From Methylomonas sp. (GTDB lineage: Bacteria; Pseudomonadota; Gammaproteobacteria; Methylococcales; Methylomonadaceae): a stretch of DNA of 12,347 bases. Location of the stretch: positions 1-12,347 of the forward strand of contig JALSLS010000326.1 in the NCBI GenBank assembly GCA_026988195.1. Reading direction: 5' to 3'. A program made the translations under genes and the position numbers. Positions within the stretch are counted from its first letter, which is position 1. Each line of letters opens with the position of its first letter. Shown in pieces: positions 6,908 through 12,347 of this stretch. Below the pieces are notes generated by a model. The model was given only the letters and a program-made list of their open reading frames with translations, was not told where the DNA came from and did not search any database.

Positions 6908-7474
6908 TTACATTAACCCTTTTATTTTATATTTTCCTCGGGTTTTTAAATTAATTATAACTGTTTTATTCGTTTTATTTTCCCAATACCAACCATGAGA
7001 CCCCGTAAATGGAGCTATTAATGTACCGCTGGACTGGCTCTGATTACTTTCTTTAAAACTCTTAAAGTACCCTGTGGTATTCCCTTGTGGTTCACCATGA
7101 AAATCAAAATATAAAGCACTGCCATCTGTTTTCCATACAAACTCCAACTTCTGATCTTTCTCAATATGGAATTTATATTCCAGACCTTTTTTGGCTGGAA
7201 CAGTAATCATCACAGAATCTTGCCATTTATCAACAGGCTGTTTCACTTCATCTGTTTTAACGGGATCTGGGCAGGAGATCACAGCCGGTTCTATCATGCC
7301 AGCATCTTGTTTTTGGGCAAGAATTGTTAAACCTAGTTTTTCACCTAGGCCCGTAGGGTCAATATTATACTCGGCAGGTAACACTGCAATTAACAAAATA
7401 ATGACTGCCAATAAAAATGAGACAATACATGAAAATACAAGAGATTTTATCGATGCTGTAGGTAAAGTATTCAT
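6908..7474 (-). CDS. Membrane-anchored periplasmic protein, partner of the HupE/UreJ-like protein
   Basis: A 188-residue protein with one N-terminal membrane segment (~11-32) and a soluble domain, probably periplasmic. I recognise it as the small 'transmembrane anchor protein' that often follows HupE/UreJ-like genes. Family hallmarks are AEYNIDPTGLGEKLGLT (34-50) just after the membrane helix, YFDFHGEPQGNTTGYFKS (122-139) and APFTGSHGWYWENKT (154-168). The C-terminal ~100 residues look beta-rich. No catalytic motif is evident, although H126, H160 and aromatic residues could bind a ligand or metal. The ATG at 7472-7474 comes one base after the stop of the HupE-like gene and has no strong site of its own, so translational coupling is likely. 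The name is descriptive; the function of the family is unknown to me. Confidence 0.8.
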   Translation of the reverse strand: MNTLPTASIKSLVFSCIVSFLLAVIILLIAVLPAEYNIDPTGLGEKLGLTILAQKQDAGMIEPAVISCPDPVKTDEVKQPVDKWQDSVMITVPAKKGLEYKFHIEKDQKLEFVWKTDGSALYFDFHGEPQGNTTGYFKSFKESNQSQSSGTLIAPFTGSHGWYWENKTNKTVIINLKTRGKYKIKGLM

Positions 7475-7475
7475 A

Positions 7476-8162
7476 TTAAATTACTGTAAAGTAGCCTGTT
7501 AATTGGTAGCCTAATAAAACAAAGCCGCTGGTCATTAATAAAGTATTTGAAGTTTTTGCAAAGCTAAAATAGCTTTTATGCCTACGCCAAAAACCAAGCA
7601 AAGTAAGAATGAACAGTAAGGCGATAAATTGACCTACCTCAACACCCACATTAAAAGCGATCATATTGGTTATCAAACTCTCTTGTGGTAAATCAAAATC
7701 TTGCAGCTTTGTAGCTAGACCAAAACCATGGAATAAACCAAAAATTAATACTGCAATTTTAGTACTCGGTTCTTTTCCGAATAACAACTTAAAGCCACCT
7801 AAATTATCAAAACCTTTATAGATAATTGAAAATGCAATCACCGCATCAATTAAGTAGGCATTAATATTGATGTGCGAAAATACACCATACAATAAAGTAA
7901 TACTATGGCCTAAAGTAAACAGGCTGACATAAATTAAAATATCACGGCTACGAAATAAAAAGAAAATCACCCCGACTAAAAACAATAAATGATCATATCC
8001 TGTGACCATATGTTTAGCTCCGATATATAAGAAAGGAAAGATCGCAGAGCCTTCAGTTGAGCTGAGAAATTGTGCGGTATTACTATCGACCCCATGAGCA
8101 AAACTGCTGGTATTAAAAACCAACAATAGTGTAAAAATAAAAATACTTTGTTTAAATGTCAT
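7476..8162 (-). CDS. HupE/UreJ-like membrane protein
   Basis: A 228-residue membrane protein. Residues 1-22 look like a cleavable signal peptide ending in SSFA, which would leave HG as the mature N-terminus. Five or six membrane segments follow. Conserved-looking polar sites are H51 and H58 in HMVTGYDHLLFLVG, H86 (FTLGHS), H145 (GLFHGFGLA) and E175 (NVGVEVGQ), typical of the second HupE/UreJ family. Classical HupE and UreJ are linked to nickel uptake for hydrogenase or urease, but no such enzyme gene is in the window, so a different metal or role is possible. The ATG at 8160-8162 is preceded by AAAGAG. The next gene starts one base after its stop; the upstream T2SF gene ends 41 bp before it. 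Confidence 0.85.
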   Translation of the reverse strand: MTFKQSIFIFTLLLVFNTSSFAHGVDSNTAQFLSSTEGSAIFPFLYIGAKHMVTGYDHLLFLVGVIFFLFRSRDILIYVSLFTLGHSITLLYGVFSHININAYLIDAVIAFSIIYKGFDNLGGFKLLFGKEPSTKIAVLIFGLFHGFGLATKLQDFDLPQESLITNMIAFNVGVEVGQFIALLFILTLLGFWRRHKSYFSFAKTSNTLLMTSGFVLLGYQLTGYFTVI

Positions 8163-8203
8163 TAGTTGCTCTTTAACTTGAGTATGAATTATTATAATTT
8201 CGA

Positions 8204-9214
8204 TTAGAGATCAGCTGTACTTATTGGGTTTCCTGTGAGTATAGAACTCGCCACCCAAATACTGACTAAAAAATAAAATATTCTAGGTATCCATTCAGCT
8301 AATAAATCATCCTGTAAATCAATATCCTGTTTTTTTATTTTTACATAATGCAAGATACTGTTAGCTAGTTTTCCACTTTTTTCACCCACCCGTAGCAACT
8401 GAATTGCCTGTATATCCATCTCTGGAATATCCGCTAAAGCATCAACTAAACTACCCCCTTGTTGAGTAAACAAAATCACTGAATCAAACTGTTTTCTCAA
8501 ATTTGGATTTTTAATGGTTTTTAGTGATTTTGGTAGTGCATCTAAAATATCAACACCAGCTGCTAACATCAACCCTAAACTATTTAAAAATTCATTCAGC
8601 TGTCGAGTAATAAGCCATGAAGATATAAAAGGTAATTTCAGTTGTATCGAATAAACTAAGTTTTTTAACCCCCATTTTTTTAGCTTACCTAAAGTTAGCC
8701 AAAAGGGAAGTTTGATTATCAGGTAAATAAATAAAATAATTTTTAGTAAACCACCGACGCTGACTAATAAATAATCTATAAATGCTATTTCATTTAAAAT
8801 AAAAGAGGGGAGAGGTTGAATAAATAAAGCGATAACCAATACTATTAAAGGTAAATAGCATTTTGACTTAATTCTTTTAACTCGTTTTACTTTTTGCTCA
8901 TAATGTTTAGCAAGTTGTTTATAAATCTCACCTATACTACCGCTGACTTCACCTGCTTGTAATAAATCCCTATCAAATTCACTAAAAATACCTGCTCTAT
9001 ACCCTGAGTCTGCAATGCTGCTTCCCCGTTTAAGGAAACCTAATAATTTGTGTATCTGACTAATACATTGAGAGTTATTTTTTTTGAGTAATTCAAATGC
9101 TTGTATGGCTGGGAAACCAGCTTCTTCCAACCTAGAAAGTTGTAGATAAAGCTTTGCCTGAATTTCAACAGAGATTTTTAAACAGGCTGGTTGGTATTTT
9201 TTAGAGTAAGGCAT
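8204..9214 (-). CDS. Orphan type II secretion system F-domain (GspF/PilC-like) protein
   Basis: A 336-residue inner-membrane protein with the two-domain GspF/PilC layout. The first cytoplasmic T2SF domain is at ~17-115 (LEEAGFPAIQAFELL, FSEFDRDLLQAGEVSGSIGEIYKQLA). Two membrane segments lie at ~120-138 and ~150-172. The second T2SF domain is at ~200-300 (LNSLGLMLAAGVDILDALP, LLRVGEKSGKLA), then a last hydrophobic helix at ~311-327. It is shorter than usual PilC (~400). Such proteins are platform components of type II secretion and type IV pilus machines, yet no ATPase, pilin, secretin or prepilin peptidase gene is nearby. I chose the ATG at 9212-9214; a GTG at 9251-9253 would add 13 residues of atypical sequence. 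Neither has a clear ribosome site. It follows the second roadblock gene on the same strand. Confidence 0.82.
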   Translation of the reverse strand: MPYSKKYQPACLKISVEIQAKLYLQLSRLEEAGFPAIQAFELLKKNNSQCISQIHKLLGFLKRGSSIADSGYRAGIFSEFDRDLLQAGEVSGSIGEIYKQLAKHYEQKVKRVKRIKSKCYLPLIVLVIALFIQPLPSFILNEIAFIDYLLVSVGGLLKIILFIYLIIKLPFWLTLGKLKKWGLKNLVYSIQLKLPFISSWLITRQLNEFLNSLGLMLAAGVDILDALPKSLKTIKNPNLRKQFDSVILFTQQGGSLVDALADIPEMDIQAIQLLRVGEKSGKLANSILHYVKIKKQDIDLQDDLLAEWIPRIFYFLVSIWVASSILTGNPISTADL

Positions 9215-9286
9215 TGAATAGTTTGCACTGCAATTTAGCAGTACATAATACACCTCAAGCTATTTATTCAATAACTTTCGGGGAAT

Positions 9287-9724
9287 TTAACGGGGTTTCT
9301 TACTTAAACATTTAGTTAGGTTGGTCTGTGTGGAACTTAGAATTGCTAAAGTAATAGCCCCCATAGAAATCATCGCAACTTTATTATTTTCACCAATAAC
9401 AAGCAGTTGTTGAATAGTGCCTAGGTCTAATATTTCATTCCCTCTTTGAGCAATATCCATACTTTCTTGTATCATGGCTCCTAAAGCATCCAGACCAGAA
9501 ATTGAACCTGCTTTAGCCAAAATAAACCCTTCATGACCTGCTACACAACCTGAAATGTCAGGTAATTTAACAACAGTCTCAACTAAAGTTTGCACATTAT
9601 CAATAAAAATTGTACGTGCTTGCCTAGTTTCTTCAACGAACTCATTTGAGTCTTTAATTCGACACTCTTCATAAATTCCAGCAAGTCTGTGTAATGCTTT
9701 TAATTGAGAATCAAACCAATGCAT
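9287..9724 (-). CDS. Roadblock/LC7-like protein, divergent, with N-terminal helical extension
   Basis: A 145-residue cytoplasmic protein. Residues 1-54 are predicted helical and charged with no family I recognise. Residues ~55-135 fit the roadblock/LC7 fold: ISGCVAGHEGFILAKAG, then a helix (LDALGAMIQESMDIAQRG), then strands LLVIGENNKVAMISMG and AITLAILSSTQTNL. The assignment rests on the pattern and on the neighbouring roadblock gene, so it is less sure than for that gene. Roadblock proteins usually dimerise and bind or regulate Ras-like GTPases; two in tandem could form a heterodimer. The ATG at 9722-9724 has no Shine-Dalgarno sequence. It follows the first roadblock gene by 50 bp on the same strand. 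Confidence 0.65.
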   Translation of the reverse strand: MHWFDSQLKALHRLAGIYEECRIKDSNEFVEETRQARTIFIDNVQTLVETVVKLPDISGCVAGHEGFILAKAGSISGLDALGAMIQESMDIAQRGNEILDLGTIQQLLVIGENNKVAMISMGAITLAILSSTQTNLTKCLSKKPR

Positions 9725-9774
9725 AATATTTTAAATAAAGTGTTTCATGATTTTTTAAAAGTTACTCTCTATCA

Positions 9775-10176
9775 TTAATAGTTTAAAAAGAGTCTTTTTA
9801 ATGAAGGAATAGCTTCTTTAAGCTCAAATCGAACACGCCCTAATAAAGCATCATCATCGGTCACCAGTGATAACATAATACCCGACATAATCGGTGCGAG
9901 TAACACGTAACCATCATCATTTTCACAAATAACAATATCTGCAGCACGATGATTTACATGAGTGGCTGCTTTGCTTGCTGCACCAAAAACTATTTGTACT
10001 GAAACCCCTAAGGCATCAGTATTAATTTCAAAATTACGACGAATATGAGTGACAAGTCCATCTCTATCAACAATAGCTGCTGCAGTGACACCTTGCAAAT
10101 TCATAAGATTCCTAAGAACCCTATCAATTTCATCTACACTTTTTTTTCGTGAATCTATAGCGGTAACATTACTCAT
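9775..10176 (-). CDS. Roadblock/LC7 domain protein (MglB-like)
   Basis: A 133-residue cytoplasmic protein that is almost entirely one roadblock/LC7 domain. Residues 14-28 form the first helix (DEIDRVLRNLMNLQG), followed by strand and turn TAAAIVDRDGLVTHI (31-45). A second helix (LGVSVQIVFGAASKAA) comes next, then strands DIVICENDDGYVLLAPI and GIMLSLVTDD and a C-terminal helix. This is the fold of MglB-type GTPase-activating or scaffold proteins and of archaeal Ras-like GTPase regulators. No Ras-like GTPase is encoded in the window. The ATG at 10174-10176 has a good AAGGGA site 6 nt upstream. It sits between the V4R gene and the second roadblock gene on the same strand. Confidence 0.85.
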   Translation of the reverse strand: MSNVTAIDSRKKSVDEIDRVLRNLMNLQGVTAAAIVDRDGLVTHIRRNFEINTDALGVSVQIVFGAASKAATHVNHRAADIVICENDDGYVLLAPIMSGIMLSLVTDDDALLGRVRFELKEAIPSLKRLFLNY

Positions 10177-10248
10177 AATAAATCCCTTAAAAATTTAGTT
10201 ATACACAAAAAAACATTATTTGTTTTTCTTCCGTTAACATACAAAGTT

Positions 10249-10794
10249 TTAAACAAGCTTCACTTGAATAAGGCAAGTATCATCACCTAAAGCATTACAC
10301 TTTGTTTCTTTTGCTTTAACATTAGTATCAAAAAAAGTTTTTATAATGCCGCCCACCATACCTGCTTCAAAATGACAAATAGGTGAGCTTACACCGTCAA
10401 TACCTGCACAAGATACGCACTCATCAACCCGCAATTCAAATAGGCCAGACTTTAAATCAATCGTTTCTGGTATCAATAACCCTATACTTAACTTCTTACA
10501 TAGTTGCTCTATTTGAGATACATAGACTTCAAGATTTTTATCAGCTTGTTCCATCACTGCTTGACCTAATATCTGACCTAAGCTTTGTCCAGAATGATAA
10601 ACCAATGCTTGAGATCCATCCCCCAACATATCTTCAAGATTTGAACCTAAAGCAACCATTCTCAGTATTTGAAACAGCCTAATAGGAACCAAAGGCCCTA
10701 AATTTTTACGATTTTCAATATCAAATTCCCCAGTTAAAACAGAGTCTAAAATTTTTTTCTGTGCAATTTGATAATCTGATTTGTGTTGTCGCAT
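10249..10794 (-). CDS. V4R-domain small-molecule-binding protein with a likely zinc site
   Basis: A 181-residue cytoplasmic protein consisting of one V4R (4-vinyl reductase-type) domain and a short N-terminal extension. The core begins with ALVYHSGQSLGQILGQAV (63-80) and ends with the cysteine-rich region ECVSCAG (125-131), ICHFEAGMVGGII (139-151) and ETKCNALGDDTCLIQV (163-178). C140, C166 and C174 have the same spacing (26 and 8 residues) as the zinc-binding cysteines I recall from the phenol sensor MopR, with E120 near the fourth ligand. C126 and C129 are additional. Domains of this type bind hydrophobic or aromatic ligands and signal through partners. It has no DNA-binding or AAA+ part, so it probably acts through the roadblock proteins next to it. 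The ATG at 10792-10794 has an AAGG site. Confidence 0.85.
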   Translation of the reverse strand: MRQHKSDYQIAQKKILDSVLTGEFDIENRKNLGPLVPIRLFQILRMVALGSNLEDMLGDGSQALVYHSGQSLGQILGQAVMEQADKNLEVYVSQIEQLCKKLSIGLLIPETIDLKSGLFELRVDECVSCAGIDGVSSPICHFEAGMVGGIIKTFFDTNVKAKETKCNALGDDTCLIQVKLV

Positions 10795-10821
10795 GACTGA
10801 TACCTTTTTAAAGTCGCTTGA

Positions 10822-10854
10822 ATAATAAAGTAGATTGAAAAAACACTTTATTAT
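10822..10854. promoter_or_regulatory. Perfect inverted repeat upstream of the V4R gene (operator-like)
   Basis: ATAATAAAGT (10822-10831) and ACTTTATTAT (10845-10854) are exact inverted 10-mers with a 13-bp spacer, 28 bp ahead of the V4R start codon, in the 135-bp gap after the OmpA-like gene. The geometry (23 bp between arm centres) suits a dimeric regulator on one DNA face, or a 5'-leader hairpin. A 12-base match, AATAAAGTGTTT, to its right arm recurs inverted at 9734-9745, upstream of the second roadblock gene. Confidence 0.4.
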
Positions 10855-10929
10855 CGATTTACAATAGGAAATATTGTTACTTTTTATCTATGTAAACCCA
10901 ATGAGTATAATTTTAATAACTCAGGTAAC

Positions 10930-11754
10930 TTATTTACAAAGCAACTCTACTCGACGGTTTAATACTCGCCCTGATTTTGTATTGTTATTTGCAATCGGTT
11001 GATTCATCCCTGCAGAACGAAGTGTTAGTTCATTAGGGTTGATACCCAGTTCAACTAAATGCTGTTTCATCGATGTTGCACGCTCTAAGCCTAATTGATA
11101 ATTAAACGCTGTAGACCCTACATTACAGGTGTGACCTACAATAACTGTTCCATTATTGCACTGTTCAATGAAACGGGTCAAACGGCTATCTTCTTCTACT
11201 GTAATTCCTTTAAGCTTGCTGGATGATAATTTAAAAATATATTGATAAGATGGGCTTATCGTTGCTATTACTTTGTCCTTTGTCACTTCGCTAACGTTAG
11301 CTTGCTTTAAAGCTATTATATTTTCAGAAGAATTGCTATTTTCGGGAATTTCATTTTTGCTATCATCGGGTAATGAAATGTTATCTATTTTTTCTTTGGC
11401 TGTAGTAACAACTGTATTTAATACAATAGGTGGTCTATTAGCTGAAGCTTGAAGTTGATCTACACTATGATTATCTACTGATAATACAATATCAGAAGCT
11501 AACTCTTTACCTTCTAAAACTATCTCTTTAGCATCAGATACCAAATTAGTATTTAATTCTGTTTGAATTATTTTTTCTGAGGACTTTGATTGGTTTGAGT
11601 CTGTATCCCCCTTTGTAGTATAAAAAAATACTAGCAATAAACTGGTTAATAAAATAACTATGAGAGCGACCCAGACTAAAGCTTTGGGAAAAGTTTTTTT
11701 TTCTGGTAAAACACCATCTAAACCATTTTGATCAAGAAAACGCGGAGTGCTCAT
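10930..11754 (-). CDS. OmpA-family peptidoglycan-binding protein with N-terminal membrane anchor
   Basis: A 274-residue protein. A short cytoplasmic N-terminus precedes one membrane helix (~25-45), then a long low-complexity periplasmic linker (~48-165, rich in Ser, Asn, Lys, Glu), then an OmpA C-terminal domain (~170-274). The domain shows VIVGHTCNVGS (204-214), NYQLGLERATSMKQHLVELGI (218-238) and GRVLNRRVELL (262-272). The Asp of the usual GHTD motif, which contacts diaminopimelate, is replaced by C210; the partner Arg is kept (R225). C199 lies 11 residues before C210, so a disulfide is plausible. This is not an outer-membrane barrel: it tethers the inner membrane to the wall, like MotB- or TssL-type anchors. 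The ATG at 11752-11754 has only a distant AAGGG. It is the first gene of the long minus-strand row. Confidence 0.87.
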   Translation of the reverse strand: MSTPRFLDQNGLDGVLPEKKTFPKALVWVALIVILLTSLLLVFFYTTKGDTDSNQSKSSEKIIQTELNTNLVSDAKEIVLEGKELASDIVLSVDNHSVDQLQASANRPPIVLNTVVTTAKEKIDNISLPDDSKNEIPENSNSSENIIALKQANVSEVTKDKVIATISPSYQYIFKLSSSKLKGITVEEDSRLTRFIEQCNNGTVIVGHTCNVGSTAFNYQLGLERATSMKQHLVELGINPNELTLRSAGMNQPIANNNTKSGRVLNRRVELLCK

Positions 11755-11840
11755 AGTCTAGTAAACCCTTATTTTTATATTAGTTCCTGATTACGTACGA
11801 GTCTCAGCCATTTTATAAAAAGGCCGATTCAACTGTTATA

Positions 11841-12031
11841 CGTCATCTCGGCAGGGATTCACATTATGCTATCCTGCATAATGCCCTTTGGGTAAATGCA
11901 AATCTGTTCCAGACAGATTTGTGCCGAGATCCAGAACCCAAGGATGGGGTGATTGTATAATCAAGTATAAGCTAATTATCCAGACGTATGTCCCTATACA
12001 CTGGATACCAGCAATCCCTGCTGGTATGACG
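11841..12031. repeat. Nested palindromic repeat element (about 190 bp)
   Basis: The ends form an imperfect inverted repeat, 11841-11859 against 12013-12031, matching 16 of 19. Inside, ATCTCGGCA (11845-11853) pairs exactly with TGCCGAGAT (11922-11930). That stem encloses two perfect hairpins: CATTATGC/GCATAATG (11862-11869/11876-11883) and CAAATCTGT/ACAGATTTG (11899-11907/11913-11921). The right end is itself a hairpin, ATACCAGCA/TGCTGGTAT (12005-12013/12019-12027). The right end (ACTGGATACCAGCAATCCCT) resembles widespread intergenic repeats of proteobacteria. No reading frame is present. It lies upstream of the OmpA-like gene, where that gene's promoter would be sought. Confidence 0.6.
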
Positions 12032-12347
12032 TGGACCTAGTGTGTTATATACGGCTGAAGCTCATGGGTAATCAGGTATTAGTTCATTTATACTCCTTCT
12101 TTTCAATATATTCAAACCTTTCTCACCCGCATGAGTTTCATTGTAACTGTTTACCTCCCCCTTTGAAAAAGGTCTCAATCGGCTCCTGCCTAGTGCGACA
12201 CTAGTACATCCATGTACAACGGGGGATTGAGGGCAATGGCATTCACTTAAGAAAATGAGCCATTCACTTAACAAAACACAGGAATTTTTAAAAAATTGCT
12301 TGTCCTGTAGGCCACTATGATAAACATGATGCAGCCTTGTTCTTATT
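12032..12347. repeat. Non-coding region with stacked palindromes and a short direct repeat
   Basis: No credible gene is seen in these 316 bases. CTCAATC (12174-12180) pairs with GATTGAG (12225-12231) around two abutting perfect hairpins: CTAGTG/CACTAG (12190-12195/12199-12204) and GTACAT/ATGTAC (12204-12209/12212-12217). C-rich and G-rich runs (12157-12161 and 12221-12225) flank them. CATTCACTTAA occurs twice with a 21-bp period (12240-12250 and 12261-12271). The motif CCTCCCCCTTTGAAAAAGG followed by GGGGGATTGAGGG is typical of dispersed intergenic repeats. A minus-strand open frame of 70 codons here is an accident of this repeat. Confidence 0.5.

Noticed and set aside
6908..8162. A hydrogenase or urease maturation locus.
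   Set aside because: Only a HupE/UreJ-like membrane protein and its anchor partner occur; no structural subunits or other accessory genes are seen.
8204..9214. Part of a complete type II secretion or type IV pilus operon.
   Set aside because: Only the F-type platform protein is present. No ATPase, pilin, secretin or prepilin peptidase is coded on either side.
10930..11754. A classical outer-membrane OmpA porin.
   Set aside because: There is no beta-barrel region. The N-terminus is a single membrane helix followed by a low-complexity linker, so only the wall-binding domain is shared.
12174..12231. A cloverleaf-like set of stems that could suggest a tRNA.
   Set aside because: Only 58 bases, with no T-loop consensus, no anticodon arm of the right size and no acceptor end.
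12062..12274. A 70-codon open frame on the minus strand.
   Set aside because: It runs through the palindromic CCCCC/GGGGG repeat, has no ribosome site and shows no recognisable domain; it is best explained as repeat sequence.
11841..12347. A CRISPR array, suggested by the density of repeats.
   Set aside because: The repeats are palindromic and unequal, with no regular repeat-spacer unit and no cas gene.

Overview
The window reads as chromosomal DNA from an AT-rich gammaproteobacterium. The best pointers are a YaiL-type DUF2058 protein ending in VPDDLMW, a YjgN-type membrane protein, an RhlE-type helicase and an ApaH C-terminus, all close to enterobacterial or other gammaproteobacterial relatives. 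The mix of a plant-type acyl desaturase, a HupE/UreJ-like protein with its 'anchor' partner, and V4R/roadblock genes would suit a methane- or sulfur-oxidising lineage (Methylococcales or Thiotrichales). That placement is inference only.

Layout. (1) 1-191: the 3' end of apaH on the plus strand, closed by a 116-bp MITE-like inverted-repeat element flanked by CTAG. (2) 335-4101, minus strand: a yjgN-like membrane gene overlapping an M48 metallopeptidase gene by ATGA, then the DUF2058 gene and a REC/HD-GYP c-di-GMP phosphodiesterase gene. (3) 4227-5507, plus strand: an RhlE-type DEAD-box helicase, divergent from yjgN. (4) 5508-5678: a patch of REP-like palindromes. (5) 5679-11754: eight minus-strand genes in a row. 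Read 5' to 3' they are an OmpA-family peptidoglycan-binding protein with an N-terminal membrane anchor, a V4R small-ligand sensor protein, two roadblock/LC7 proteins, an orphan GspF/PilC-type membrane protein, a HupE/UreJ-like membrane protein, its membrane-anchored partner, and a fatty acid desaturase. (6) 11755-12347: about 590 bp without a credible gene, filled with nested palindromes and short repeats.

The most intriguing part is 8204-11754. A V4R protein with a likely zinc site, two tandem roadblock modules (normally partners of Ras-like GTPases), a two-domain T2SF membrane protein and an OmpA-like wall anchor lie together with no GTPase, secretion ATPase or pilin in view. I read this as a candidate envelope-associated signalling or polarity module, not as a complete secretion system.

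Limits: starts, domain assignments and structures were judged by eye. No search, folding or alignment was run. Several genes in the roadblock region lack a clear Shine-Dalgarno sequence, so their starts are less certain than their stops.
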